Positions 18,629 to 30,205 of a stretch of 64,000 nt of DNA are shown piece by piece (position 1 is the stretch's first letter; every line of letters begins with the position of its first letter). The position numbers and the translations under genes are program-made. A model generated the notes under the pieces. The model was not told the DNA's origin, ran no database searches, and saw only the letters and a program-made list of their open reading frames with translations. The stretch comes from an uncultured Clostridia bacterium (GTDB taxonomy: Bacteria; Bacillota; Clostridia; Lachnospirales; CAMZNU01): the NCBI GenBank assembly GCA_947313885.1, contig CAMZNU010000012.1, positions 17,334 to 81,333 on the forward strand. The letters run 5' to 3'.

Positions 18629-19489
18629 ATGAATTATAAAGTAGATGGTGAAAACATAATTTTAACGGCTATGAATAGTTTTAAAATAAGTGAAATTCTA
18701 GAGTGTGGTCAATGCTTTAGGTTTACAAAGGTTAAAGAAGATGAATATAAAATAATAGCAAAAGGTAAAGTTTTAACTATTAAACAGAAAGGTAAAGAAA
18801 TTACTTTCACGCCGTGCACAAAAGATGAGTTTGAAAAAATATGGATTGATTATTTCGACCTTTCATTAGATTATGATGTAATAAAAGATCAGTTTAGAAA
18901 TGATCTTATTTTGAAAGAGGCGATAAAATTTGGTGAAGGTATAAGAATTTTAAACCAAGATGAATTTGAATGCTTAATTTCATTTATTATAAGTCAAAAC
19001 AATAGAATACCTATGATAAAAAAAGTTATAAATAATATTAGCGAAAAATATGGAACAAAAGTAGGGAATGACTATTTGTTTCCAACAGTGGAGCAATTAT
19101 CAAAAGCAACTTTAATAGAGTTAAGACAATGTAAAACGGGATTTAGAGATAAATACATTGTAGATGCTATAGAAAAAATTACTACTAATAAGCTGGACAT
19201 CTATGCTATCAACAACTTAAGTACAGATAAATTAAAAAAAGAATTAATGACTATAAAAGGTGTAGGGGAAAAAGTATCGGACTGTGTGTTATTATTTGCA
19301 TTTAATAGGAAGGAAAGATTTCCAGTAGACGTATGGGTTAAAAGAGTGATGGAAAATTTATATTTTAATAACGAAGATACAGATAAAGCAGTAATAGAAC
19401 GTTATGCAAAAAATAATTTTGGCAATTATGCAGGAATAGCACAACAATATTTATTTAACTATGCGTTTCATAAGAAGGTAGGTAAATAA
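18629..19489 (+). CDS. ogg: 8-oxoguanine DNA glycosylase, OGG1 type
   Basis: This is a bifunctional DNA repair glycosylase/lyase of 286 residues that removes 8-oxoguanine. The N-terminal OGG domain contains LECGQCFRF. The helix-hairpin-helix GPD core reads IKGVGEKVSDCVLLFAF, where the Lys is the catalytic nucleophile, followed by FPVDVWVKR with the catalytic Asp. It lies 6 bases after holA. OGG1-type enzymes occur in some Clostridia, so this is not by itself a sign of transfer. Confidence 0.88.
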   Translation: MNYKVDGENIILTAMNSFKISEILECGQCFRFTKVKEDEYKIIAKGKVLTIKQKGKEITFTPCTKDEFEKIWIDYFDLSLDYDVIKDQFRNDLILKEAIKFGEGIRILNQDEFECLISFIISQNNRIPMIKKVINNISEKYGTKVGNDYLFPTVEQLSKATLIELRQCKTGFRDKYIVDAIEKITTNKLDIYAINNLSTDKLKKELMTIKGVGEKVSDCVLLFAFNRKERFPVDVWVKRVMENLYFNNEDTDKAVIERYAKNNFGNYAGIAQQYLFNYAFHKKVGK

Positions 19490-19499
19490 TAATGTAATA

Positions 19500-19528
19500 T
19501 TGCATATAAAAAATAAATATAATATAAT
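19500..19528 (+). promoter_or_regulatory. Likely sigma-A promoter for groES-groEL
   Basis: TTGCAT (19500-19505), a 17-base spacer and a perfect TATAAT (19523-19528) lie just upstream of groES. No CIRCE inverted repeat (TTAGCACTC/GAGTGCTAA) is present between the previous gene and groES. Confidence 0.5.
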
Positions 19529-19558
19529 TTTAATGAAAACATTTTTGAAGGAGGCATT

Positions 19559-21472
<1,914 letters not shown>

Positions 21473-21485
21473 ACATATTTAATTC

Positions 21486-21520
21486 AAAAAAAGATAGTAT
21501 TTTAATACTATCTTTTTTTG
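21486..21520 (+). terminator. Terminator after groEL
   Basis: The arms AAAGATAGTA and TACTATCTTT close a six-base loop, with an A run before and a T run after, so it can act in both directions. Confidence 0.9.
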
Positions 21521-21625
21521 TGAGAAATTAATTATTAATTTAACAAATATTAAATTTTCTGTTTATTTTTACATAAAAAGATGTATAATATTTATTGTAT
21601 AAAATATTACTTAGAGGAGGACGGT

Positions 21626-22972
21626 ATGGAAAAAGTTTTCGAAGAGTTTTTAAGTGATTTAAAAGATTTAATTAGTATAAGGAGTGTACTAGGTGATGAA
21701 AAAAATAATGCACCTTTTGGCGTTGAAATAAATAAGGCGTTAGATAAGACTTTGGAGATTAGTAAAAAGTTAGGATTTAAAACTTACAAAGATCCAGCTG
21801 GTTATTATGGTTATGCGGATATTGGAAGCGGTAATGAAATGATTGGAATTCTTGGGCATATAGACGTAGTGCCAGAAGGAGATCTTGAAAAATGGAATAC
21901 AAAGCCATATGATTTGATGCAAATAGAAGATAAGTTGTATGGACGTGGTACGCAAGATGATAAAGGACCTGTATTGATTGCGATGTATGCAGTAAAAAAA
22001 TTAATAGACGACGGATATAAGTTTAATAAAAAAATAAGATTTATATTTGGAACAGATGAAGAAAATTTGTGGAGAGGTATAACTAAATATACAGATAAAG
22101 AACAAATACCTAACTATGGATTTACACCAGATTCAAAATTTCCATTAATTTATGCTGAAAAAGGTCTTCTTCAATGTAAATTGAAAAGTAAAAAAAGTTC
22201 GCAAGTTGTTTTAGAAGGTGGAGATGCCTATAATTCAGTGCCATCAAAAATAACATATACAGCTAAAAATAATGAAGAAGCTAACAATATATGCATGAAA
22301 TTGGATGCACATAAGTTTGAATATGAAATAAAAGATTTAGAAATAACAGTTATGGGCAAAGCTATGCATGCAGCATCGGCGGATAAGGGAGTAAATGCCA
22401 TTTCAAGATTATGTGTAGTTCTAGATGAGATGAACTTTAAAAGTAATGTAATAAAGTTTATGGCAAGTGAAGTAAAAGAAAATGCTAATGGTAAATATAT
22501 ATTTGGCGACGTGCAAGATACAGATACTGGAAAACTTATGTTTAACGTAGGTAAAATAAAATTAGATGAAGATGAAGAATTAAATGTAGATATGAGAATG
22601 CCTATTTGCATAGAAAAAGATGAAGTAATATCAAAATTAACAGAAGTTGCAAGTAAATATAATTTAGAAGTTATAGAGTATGATTATTTAAGACCTGTTA
22701 GAGTAGAGAAAAAGTCGAAATTGGTAAAAGTATTAATGGAAGCATATAGAGAAGTAACAAATGATTTAATTAGCGAGCCAGAAGCAAGTGGTGGTGCAAC
22801 ATATGCAAGAGCACTTGATAACTGTGTAGCTTATGGAATAGTATTTCCAGACAGTGCAAAAACAGAACATCAACCAAATGAATATGTAACAGTAAAAGAT
22901 GTAACAAGAAGTTATGATGTATATTTAAAAGCAATCAAAAAGTTAAATGAGGGGGATATGACTAATGAGTAA
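21626..22972 (+). CDS. pepV: M20 family dipeptidase, PepV type
   Basis: This is a zinc dipeptidase of 448 residues that cleaves a broad range of dipeptides in the cytoplasm. Metal ligands and neighbours are seen in GHIDVVPEGD, RGTQDDKGP, FGTDEENLWRG and the C-terminal EHQPNE. The lid domain sits between about residues 180 and 380. I chose ATG 21626 after AGGAGG, rather than an upstream ATG lacking a site. The start of the YfcC-type carrier overlaps its end by 8 bases, tying peptide breakdown to transport. Confidence 0.9.
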   Translation: MEKVFEEFLSDLKDLISIRSVLGDEKNNAPFGVEINKALDKTLEISKKLGFKTYKDPAGYYGYADIGSGNEMIGILGHIDVVPEGDLEKWNTKPYDLMQIEDKLYGRGTQDDKGPVLIAMYAVKKLIDDGYKFNKKIRFIFGTDEENLWRGITKYTDKEQIPNYGFTPDSKFPLIYAEKGLLQCKLKSKKSSQVVLEGGDAYNSVPSKITYTAKNNEEANNICMKLDAHKFEYEIKDLEITVMGKAMHAASADKGVNAISRLCVVLDEMNFKSNVIKFMASEVKENANGKYIFGDVQDTDTGKLMFNVGKIKLDEDEELNVDMRMPICIEKDEVISKLTEVASKYNLEVIEYDYLRPVRVEKKSKLVKVLMEAYREVTNDLISEPEASGGATYARALDNCVAYGIVFPDSAKTEHQPNEYVTVKDVTRSYDVYLKAIKKLNEGDMTNE

Positions 22973-24491
22973 TAGAAAATTTAAAATGCCAACGTCGTAC
23001 ACAACGTTGTTCATTCTTATAAGTTTAGTAGCAGTAGTAACATGGTTTGTACCAGGTGGAGAGTGGGTTGATGGTGTATACTCAGAAATAGAAACACAGC
23101 CACAAGGAATATATAACATTTTATCAGCACCTATAGAAGGATTTTTTAGTGCAGTTGATATTGCATTATTTGTAATGGTAATAGGTGGGTTTTTAGCAAT
23201 AGTAATGAAAACAGGTGCTATTGATGCAGGTGTTGGTACTATAATTAAAAAAAATGAAGGTAAGGAATATATTTTAATACCTGTACTTATGACTATATTT
23301 GCACTAGGTGGAACTAGTTTTGGATTAGCAGAAGAGACAGTAGCATTTTATCCGTTATTACTACCTGTTTTAATTTTATCAGGATATGACACATTAGTAG
23401 CTATGATGATAATATTAGTAGGTTCTGGAGTTGGAGTATTAGGATCTACAGTAAATCCATTTGCTGTAGGTGCAGCATCCGAAGCGGCTGGTATTAGTAT
23501 GGGTGATGGTTTAGGTTTTAGAGCTTTATATTTAGTTATAATAACTATTGTAGCTATATTATATACTCTTAGATATGCGAACAAAGTTAAAAAAGATAAA
23601 ACAAAGTCTAATGTTTATGATCTATACGATGAACATCAAAAAGCATTTAATACAGCAAGCACAGATATTGAATTAATTACAAAAAAACAAAAAATAGTAT
23701 TATTTTTATTTGGGTTAACATTTTTCATAATGATAATGGGTGTAATACCATGGGGCAAAATTGAGTATGGAGATGGTAATACAGTTACAATATTTAACGA
23801 TATACATAACTGGTTAGCAAAATTTAGTATATTAGGTCTTGAGAATAACAGTACGGATATGTACTGGGATAATTACAGCGGTGCAGAAGCGTATGGTGCG
23901 GCCTTAGGTGATTGGTGGTTTGGTCAAATGATAGTGCTATTTTTTGCAATGAGTATAATTATCGGTAAAGTATACGGGTATAAAGAAGATGTAATAGTAT
24001 CAACATTTATAGATGGTGCAAGAGATTTATTAGGGGTATCATTAGTAGTTGGTATGTCAGCGGGTATTAAAATTATATTACAATCAAGTGGAATGGATGC
24101 TACGTTATTATACTATGCATCAGAAGCATTAAAAGGATTTGGCGAGATAGTATTTATAAACTTAGCTTTCTTATTTTACTTACCTATGTCATTTTTAATA
24201 CCCTCAACATCAGGATTGGCAGGTTCGACTATACCTGTGCTAGCACCGTTATCAGAAATAATATTTGAAACAGCAAAGCCAGGCACAGGATCGGCATTAA
24301 CGATAATGGCATTTTCTCATGCAAGTGGTATAATAAATATAATAACTCCTACATCTGGCGTAGTTCTAGGAGGTCTTGCTTTATGTAAAGTTCCGTACAC
24401 TACGTGGATAAAACATTTAGCTGGTTTTATAGGTTTAATGATAATTTTGAGTATGAGTTATTTAACTATATTAACTTTAATTTTAAGATAA
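22965..24491 (+). CDS. YfcC family membrane carrier (C4-dicarboxylate anaerobic carrier-like)
   Basis: This is an integral membrane transporter of 508 residues with about 12 helices. Family marks are the start FKMPTSYTTLFILI, WFVPGGEW near residue 28, the GGTSFGLAEE loop and the related PTSGLAGSTIP and TPTSGVVLGGL segments in the second half. Members are annotated as C4-dicarboxylate or basic amino-acid carriers, so the substrate is open. Translational overlap with pepV favours amino acids or peptides as cargo here; that is inference. Confidence 0.85.
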   Translation: MSNRKFKMPTSYTTLFILISLVAVVTWFVPGGEWVDGVYSEIETQPQGIYNILSAPIEGFFSAVDIALFVMVIGGFLAIVMKTGAIDAGVGTIIKKNEGKEYILIPVLMTIFALGGTSFGLAEETVAFYPLLLPVLILSGYDTLVAMMIILVGSGVGVLGSTVNPFAVGAASEAAGISMGDGLGFRALYLVIITIVAILYTLRYANKVKKDKTKSNVYDLYDEHQKAFNTASTDIELITKKQKIVLFLFGLTFFIMIMGVIPWGKIEYGDGNTVTIFNDIHNWLAKFSILGLENNSTDMYWDNYSGAEAYGAALGDWWFGQMIVLFFAMSIIIGKVYGYKEDVIVSTFIDGARDLLGVSLVVGMSAGIKIILQSSGMDATLLYYASEALKGFGEIVFINLAFLFYLPMSFLIPSTSGLAGSTIPVLAPLSEIIFETAKPGTGSALTIMAFSHASGIINIITPTSGVVLGGLALCKVPYTTWIKHLAGFIGLMIILSMSYLTILTLILR

Positions 24492-25178
24492 ATGGAACAT
24501 ATAGAATTGCAATATTATGATGAGTTGCCATCAACTATGAAATATATGAAAGAAATTGGATATCAGAAAGATTTTTTTACAGTTGTAGTAAAAAAACAAC
24601 ATTGTGGGTATGGTAGGCAAGGACGTGTATACGAAAGTCAAGAAGGTGGATTGTATTTAACGATGCAAGTTAAGCCCGATGTAGAGTTATCAAAATTTAC
24701 AACATTTGGTTTAGTAGTAGGGTTAACGATATTACAAAGTATAAAATCTATAGATAATAGCATTGATATAAAATTAAAGTACCCTAACGATATAATTTTA
24801 AATGATAAAAAATTAGGAGGTATATTAATTGAATACGATTCTAAAAAATATTATAACATTGGTATAGGTTTAAATATAAATAACAAGTTAGATAACAATA
24901 TTAAGGATATAGCAACATCTCTTTTAAAAGAGGGATATAAAATAAATAGTGATGAGTTGCTTAAGATGTTGTTAAAACAATTAGTTGAAAACTATAATAA
25001 ATTTTTGAAAGTAGGGTTTAAAGGATTTATAAATGAATATAAACAAAATACGAATATAGGCAACAATATTATTACAACATATAAAGGTAAAAAAATAGAA
25101 GGTAAAATTATTGATATAAAAGTATCAGGCGAACTTTTAATGTTATATAGAAATGAAAAAATAACAATAACTTTATAA
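24492..25178 (+). CDS. birA: Biotin--[acetyl-CoA-carboxylase] ligase, short form
   Basis: This enzyme attaches biotin to carboxylase carrier domains. At 228 residues it has only the catalytic and C-terminal domains. The N-terminal helix-turn-helix of the repressor-type BirA is absent, so it should not regulate transcription. The biotin loop GYGRQGRVYES, LYLTMQVKP and KYPNDIILNDKKLGGILIE are clear. ATG 24492 follows the previous TAA without a gap. The biotin-dependent partner is not in this window. Confidence 0.88.
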   Translation: MEHIELQYYDELPSTMKYMKEIGYQKDFFTVVVKKQHCGYGRQGRVYESQEGGLYLTMQVKPDVELSKFTTFGLVVGLTILQSIKSIDNSIDIKLKYPNDIILNDKKLGGILIEYDSKKYYNIGIGLNINNKLDNNIKDIATSLLKEGYKINSDELLKMLLKQLVENYNKFLKVGFKGFINEYKQNTNIGNNIITTYKGKKIEGKIIDIKVSGELLMLYRNEKITITL

Positions 25179-25243
25179 AAATAAGAATAATTAAACTAAA
25201 TTATAAATAAGTATAGTACATAACAATTGAAAGGATTGGGAAT

Positions 25244-26434
25244 GTGAAAAAAACTATACTTATTTTTTTTATGGCTTTTTTACTAATGACGACTAATGTT
25301 TTAGGAAGTGAGTTAAAAATAGTATCAAAAGGGGCGATATTATATGATTATAAAACAGGACGTGTGTTGTATGGTAAAAACGAGAATGAACGATTGCCTA
25401 TGGCAAGTACTACTAAAATAATGACGCTAATAGTTGCATTAGAAAATGCAGACATTAGCGACACAGTAACAGTATCAAAAAAAGCATCTAAAGCACCAAA
25501 GGTAAAAATGAATTTAAAGGAAGGTGAAAAAATAAAGTTAGAATATTTGTTATATGCGTTAATGTTAGAGTCATCTAATGATTCGGCAATAGCAATAGCG
25601 GAACATGTCTTTGGTAGTGTAGAAGCATTTTGTGAAGAAATGAACAAAAAAGCAATTGAACTAGGTGCATTGAATACAAATTTTGAGTCACCAAATGGTT
25701 TGGACAATGGACTTGAGCATTATTCAACGGCGTACGATATGGCATTAATATCAGCATATGCGTTAGAAAACGATGAAGCTATGAAAATAATGAGAACCGA
25801 CAAAATAAAATTTTCAAGCGATCTACGAGAGTATTCTTTTAAAAATAGAAATAGACTTTTAAAAGAATATAATGGCGCTAATGGTGGTAAAACGGGTTTC
25901 ACAAATAAAGCAGGGCAATGTTTTATTGGCATGGCTAAACGTGACGATATGCAATTAATAACAGTGGTGCTTGCAAGTGGATGGGGAGAAGTTGGAAAAG
26001 AAAGAAAATGGATAGACACAAAAATATTATTAGATTATGGGTTTAATAATTATAACTACCACATTATAAAAACAGCGGGTAAATATGAGTCATCAGTTTT
26101 AAACATAAATAATTCGAGGGTAGAAGAGATACCATTATTTTATGAAGTAGAAGAAGATATAGAATTACCATTAAGAGATGATGAAGTAGAAAATTTAGTA
26201 ATTAAAAAAGAGTATATAAATGAAAAAGATGCTCCAGTAGAGATGTTAGAAAAGGTAGGAAGTGCTACGATATTATTAGGTGAAGAGGTTATAGAGGAAA
26301 TGGATATAGTAACAAATGGTACGGCACATATTCATGATTTTATAGCTAAAGTAGAAAATGTATTAGATGAATGGCTTAGTTTAGGAACAAAAGAAGAACC
26401 GCATATAAATATTAGAGTTCTTATAGAAAAGTAA
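25244..26434 (+). CDS. dacF: D-alanyl-D-alanine carboxypeptidase (DacF-like, penicillin-binding protein)
   Basis: This is a secreted S11 peptidase of 396 residues that trims the terminal D-Ala of wall pentapeptides. A signal peptide (MKKTILIFFMAFLLMTTNVLG) precedes the catalytic motifs Ser55-x-x-Lys58 (STTK), Ser110-Ser-Asn112 and Lys216-Thr-Gly. A C-terminal beta domain (from about residue 280) ends the protein. The start is GTG 25244. It directly precedes spoIVA, so a sporulation role like that of DacF in cortex formation is plausible. Confidence 0.88.
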   Translation: MKKTILIFFMAFLLMTTNVLGSELKIVSKGAILYDYKTGRVLYGKNENERLPMASTTKIMTLIVALENADISDTVTVSKKASKAPKVKMNLKEGEKIKLEYLLYALMLESSNDSAIAIAEHVFGSVEAFCEEMNKKAIELGALNTNFESPNGLDNGLEHYSTAYDMALISAYALENDEAMKIMRTDKIKFSSDLREYSFKNRNRLLKEYNGANGGKTGFTNKAGQCFIGMAKRDDMQLITVVLASGWGEVGKERKWIDTKILLDYGFNNYNYHIIKTAGKYESSVLNINNSRVEEIPLFYEVEEDIELPLRDDEVENLVIKKEYINEKDAPVEMLEKVGSATILLGEEVIEEMDIVTNGTAHIHDFIAKVENVLDEWLSLGTKEEPHINIRVLIEK

Positions 26435-26507
26435 GTATAAATAGTACAAATTATGAATATATATATAAAGAAAAGATAAATAAAATATTTTAAAAGGGGA
26501 GTTTTAT

Positions 26508-27989
26508 ATGGAAAAGTTCAATATATACAAAGATATATCAGAAAGAACAAATGGAGATATTTACATAGGGGTAGTAGGACCTGTAAGAACAGGTAAGTCA
26601 ACATTCATAAAAAAATTTATGGATCTATTAGTAATACCAAATATAGAGGATGACAATGTACGTGCAAGAGCAATTGATGAATTACCACAAAGTGGTTCTG
26701 GGAGATCGATAATGACAACAGAGCCTAAATTTGTACCAAATGAATCAGTAGAAATTACGGTTAATGGAGAGGTAAATCTAAATGTTAGAATGATAGATTG
26801 CGTAGGGTACGTTGTAGAGGGTGCAGAAGGTCATATAGATGGGATAGAGCCTAGAATGATAAATACACCATGGTCAGAAGCACAAATGCCATTTGTAGAA
26901 GCGGCGGAATTTGGAACGAGAAAAGTTATAGCAGACCATTCAACAATAGGAATTGTAATAACAACAGATGGAAGTGTAACGGAAATTGATAGAGAAAACT
27001 ACATAGATGGCGAAAACAGAGTAATAGATGAATTGAAAGAGTTAGGCAAGCCATACGTAATAGTATTAAATACTAATATACCTTACAATGAGGAAACGTT
27101 GCTATTAAAAGAAGAGTTAGAAAGTAAACATAAAGTACCTGTAATAGCTTTAAATTGTGCACAAATACAAGAAGACGATATACATAAAGTTTTAGAATCT
27201 GTGTTATATGAGTTTCCAGTAAGTGAAATGAAGTTTAAAATGCCTAAATGGTTGGAGACATTAGAAAATGATCATTGGTTAAAAAAAGATTTAATTATTA
27301 AAATAAAAAACACAACAAAGGACCTAGATAACATAAAAAGTATAGATAATTGTTTAGGTGAAATAGAAGATAGTGAACATATAAAGAAAATGAATTTAGA
27401 AACAATAAAACTAGGTGAAGGTAAAATAAGTGTCGAAATAGCCATAGAGGAAATGTTATTTTATAAAGTTTTAAGTGAAACGACAGGTGTGGAAATAAAA
27501 AGTGAATACGAATTAATTTCAAATATAAAACTATTAGCAGAAGCGAATAAAGAATATGAAAAAATAAAAAGTGCAATTGATGAAGTTGAAAGAAGTGGAT
27601 ACGGAATAGTCTCACCATCTTTAGAAGATATGAATTTAGGTAAACCTGAATTAGTAAAACACGGATCAAGATACGGAGTAAAAATAAAGGCTACAGCACC
27701 ATCATTACATTTAATTAAAGTAGATGTAGAAACAGAAATATCACCAATTATAGGGTCAGAGGAACAAAGTTTAGATCTAATTAATTATGTAACTAATGAA
27801 ATGGAGCAAGAAGAGATGAGTAAAGTATGGGAATTAAATATGTTTGGTAGAACAATGCAAGAATTAGTTAAAGACGGACTTAAAGCAAAAACAAATCAAA
27901 TGCCAGAAGATGCACAAGTTAAATACCAAGAAAGTTTACAACGAATAATAAACGATGGTTCTGGAGGACTAATATGTATATTGCTATAA
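26508..27989 (+). CDS. spoIVA: Stage IV sporulation protein A
   Basis: This is an ATPase that polymerises on the forespore surface and forms the base of the spore coat, 493 residues. The family start FNIYKDISERTNGDIYIGVVG is exact in style, with Walker A GPVRTGKST at residues 24-32 and the conserved ELPQSGSG and IDCVGY segments. It ends in GGLICILL, as family members do. Upstream, GAATAT and GATAAATA could be a weak sigma-E promoter, but the match is poor. It is strong proof that the organism forms spores. Confidence 0.96.
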   Translation: MEKFNIYKDISERTNGDIYIGVVGPVRTGKSTFIKKFMDLLVIPNIEDDNVRARAIDELPQSGSGRSIMTTEPKFVPNESVEITVNGEVNLNVRMIDCVGYVVEGAEGHIDGIEPRMINTPWSEAQMPFVEAAEFGTRKVIADHSTIGIVITTDGSVTEIDRENYIDGENRVIDELKELGKPYVIVLNTNIPYNEETLLLKEELESKHKVPVIALNCAQIQEDDIHKVLESVLYEFPVSEMKFKMPKWLETLENDHWLKKDLIIKIKNTTKDLDNIKSIDNCLGEIEDSEHIKKMNLETIKLGEGKISVEIAIEEMLFYKVLSETTGVEIKSEYELISNIKLLAEANKEYEKIKSAIDEVERSGYGIVSPSLEDMNLGKPELVKHGSRYGVKIKATAPSLHLIKVDVETEISPIIGSEEQSLDLINYVTNEMEQEEMSKVWELNMFGRTMQELVKDGLKAKTNQMPEDAQVKYQESLQRIINDGSGGLICILL

Positions 27990-28028
27990 TAAATTAGTAA
28001 ATATTAATATTATATTAAATGTAATATT

Positions 28029-28062
28029 AAAAAAGTGTATAATTATTTATACACTTTTTTTT
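28029..28062 (+). terminator. Terminator after spoIVA
   Basis: AAAAGTGTATAA and TTATACACTTTT pair around a four-base loop, with eight T at the end. It lies about 40 bases after the spoIVA stop and ends just before the ribosome site of the next gene. Confidence 0.88.
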
Positions 28063-28084
28063 GAGAAATTTTAAGGAGGATACT

Positions 28085-28336
28085 ATGGAAAATAGTTATA
28101 AATTTTACAGCAACAAAGATTGTTTTTATTTCCCTTGTCATAAAGTTGTCGATGAGAGTAAATTTAATTGTATGTTTTGTTTTTGTCCTTTGTATTTAAT
28201 GGGTGATAAATGTGGTGGCAATTATAAATATATTAAGGATAATGAAAATGATATAAAAGATTGTAGTAAGTGCATGCTACCACACAATGAAAATTCACAT
28301 AGTATTATTGTAGAAAAATTATTTGGGAATAATTAA
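28085..28336 (+). CDS. Small cysteine-rich domain protein (PF04071-like)
   Basis: This 83-residue protein contains nine cysteines, with DCFYFPCHK, CMFCFCPLY, DKCGG and DCSKCMLPH arranged as in the 'cysteine-rich small domain' family, a likely metal binder. Members are sometimes found beside cobalamin genes, but none are here. I chose ATG 28085, which follows AAGGAGGA. It stands alone between the spoIVA terminator and the fhs promoter. Its function is unknown. Confidence 0.75.
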   Translation: MENSYKFYSNKDCFYFPCHKVVDESKFNCMFCFCPLYLMGDKCGGNYKYIKDNENDIKDCSKCMLPHNENSHSIIVEKLFGNN

Positions 28337-28346
28337 TAAAAAACAA

Positions 28347-28375
28347 TTGCATTTAAATATAAACAAATGTATCAT
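28347..28375 (+). promoter_or_regulatory. Likely sigma-A promoter for fhs
   Basis: TTGCAT (28347-28352), a 17-base spacer and TATCAT (28370-28375) lie 48 bases before the fhs start. The same TTGCAT hexamer is used ahead of groES. Confidence 0.5.
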
Positions 28376-28422
28376 GTAAATGTAAAGTAAATTATATATT
28401 TTTTCGTCATAAGGAGAATGAA

Positions 28423-30093
28423 ATGAAATCAGATATCCAAATTGCACAAGAAGTTAAAATGGTACACATAGAAGAAATATCAAAAAAATTAGGAATCAAT
28501 GATAAAGACATTGATATGTACGGTAAGTATAAAGCTAAAATTAACAGTAATTTATTACAACAATTAGATAATAATGATAATTCTAAATTAGTACTAGTGA
28601 CAGCAATAAACCCTACATCAGCAGGAGAAGGTAAAACTACAACGACAGTAGGGCTAGGAGATGCACTTAATAGAATAGGTAAAAAAACAGTAATAGCATT
28701 AAGAGAACCGTCATTAGGTCCTGTATTTGGAGTTAAGGGTGGTGCGGCAGGTGGTGGATATTCACAAGTTGTGCCTATGGAGGATATAAATTTACACTTT
28801 ACAGGTGACTTACATGCAATAGGAACAGCAAATAACTTATTAGCGGCATTACTAGATAATCATATATATCAAGGGAATAAATTAAATATAGATACTAGAA
28901 GAATAACATGGAAACGTGCCGTTGATATGAATGATAGACAATTAAGATACATAACAAATGGTTTAGGTGGCAGATTAAATGGTGTACCTCGTGAAGATGG
29001 GTTTGATATCACGGTAGCATCAGAAGTAATGGCTGTATTTTGTTTATCAAATTCATTGAAAGAGTTAAAAGAAAATTTATCAAATATGGTAGTAGCATAT
29101 ACATTTGATAACGACCCAATATATACAAAAGATTTAAATGCACAAGGTGCATTAACGGCGTTATTAAAAGATGCTTTTTCACCAAACTTAGTACAAACAC
29201 TAGAAAAAACGCCAGCATTTATACACGGGGGACCTTTTGCCAATATAGCGCATGGTTGTAACTCTATAGTTGCTACAAAAATGGCTATGAAATTAGCAGA
29301 TATAACTGTTACAGAAGCAGGGTTTGGTGCGGACTTAGGAGCCGAGAAATTTATAGATATAAAATGCAGAAAAGCGGGAATAAAACCAGATTGCGTAGTT
29401 TTAGTGGCTACTGTAAGAGCTTTAAAACTAAATGGTGGATGTGATAAAAAAGAGTTAGGAGTAGAAGGTTTAAGTTATTTAGAAAAAGGTATAGTAAACC
29501 TTGAAAGACATATAGACAACATTAAAAATGTATATGGTCTTCCTGTAGTAGTTGCAGTAAATAGATTCCCAACAGATACAGATGATGAATTAAATTATGT
29601 GTTTAATAAAGCTAAAGAAAAAGGTGCAAGAGCATCATTATCAGAAGTGTTTACAAAAGGTAGTGAAGGGGGAGTTGATTTAGCTAACCAAGTCATTGAA
29701 GCTATGGAAGAAAAAAACAACTTTAACTTTGTATATGATTCAAATAAAGGTTTACTTGAAAAAATAGAAGCAGTAGCAAAAAAAGTGTATAGAGCCGATA
29801 ATGTAAATGCATCGCCGTTAGTAATGAAAAAATTAAATAAGTTTGAAGATTTAGGTTATGGTAACTTACCAATTTGTATTGCTAAAACACAAACATCATT
29901 TTCGGACAATGCAAAATTATTAGGTGCACCAGAAAATTTTGATATAACTATTAAAGAAGTAAAATTATCAGCGGGGGCTGGGTTTATAGTTGTAATAACA
30001 GGAAATATAATGACAATGCCAGGATTACCAAAAAAACCATCATCAGAAAATATAGATGTTGATGAAAATGGTATGATAACAGGATTATTTTAA
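28423..30093 (+). CDS. fhs: Formate--tetrahydrofolate ligase
   Basis: This enzyme makes 10-formyl-THF from formate, ATP and THF, feeding one-carbon metabolism and, in acetogens, the methyl branch of the Wood-Ljungdahl pathway. The 556-residue length is standard. The nucleotide loop [18 protein letters not shown] and [24 protein letters not shown] are diagnostic. It is a single gene between a promoter and a terminator. No other Wood-Ljungdahl gene is present in this window. Confidence 0.97.
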   Translation: MKSDIQIAQEVKMVHIEEISKKLGINDKDIDMYGKYKAKINSNLLQQLDNNDNSKLVLVTAINPTSAGEGKTTTTVGLGDALNRIGKKTVIALREPSLGPVFGVKGGAAGGGYSQVVPMEDINLHFTGDLHAIGTANNLLAALLDNHIYQGNKLNIDTRRITWKRAVDMNDRQLRYITNGLGGRLNGVPREDGFDITVASEVMAVFCLSNSLKELKENLSNMVVAYTFDNDPIYTKDLNAQGALTALLKDAFSPNLVQTLEKTPAFIHGGPFANIAHGCNSIVATKMAMKLADITVTEAGFGADLGAEKFIDIKCRKAGIKPDCVVLVATVRALKLNGGCDKKELGVEGLSYLEKGIVNLERHIDNIKNVYGLPVVVAVNRFPTDTDDELNYVFNKAKEKGARASLSEVFTKGSEGGVDLANQVIEAMEEKNNFNFVYDSNKGLLEKIEAVAKKVYRADNVNASPLVMKKLNKFEDLGYGNLPICIAKTQTSFSDNAKLLGAPENFDITIKEVKLSAGAGFIVVITGNIMTMPGLPKKPSSENIDVDENGMITGLF

Positions 30094-30094
30094 T

Positions 30095-30124
30095 AAAAAA
30101 AACAGCCTTTCGGCTGTTTTTTTT
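30095..30124 (+). terminator. Terminator after fhs
   Basis: AACAGCC and GGCTGTT form a compact G+C-rich stem around a short TTTC loop, preceded by eight A and followed by eight T. Confidence 0.93.
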
Positions 30125-30205
30125 ATTAAAATAAATTAAATATATAAAACATTTGTTTTTTAATGTAACATATAATGACATAGAAGAAATGAAGGAGATT
30201 ATGCA

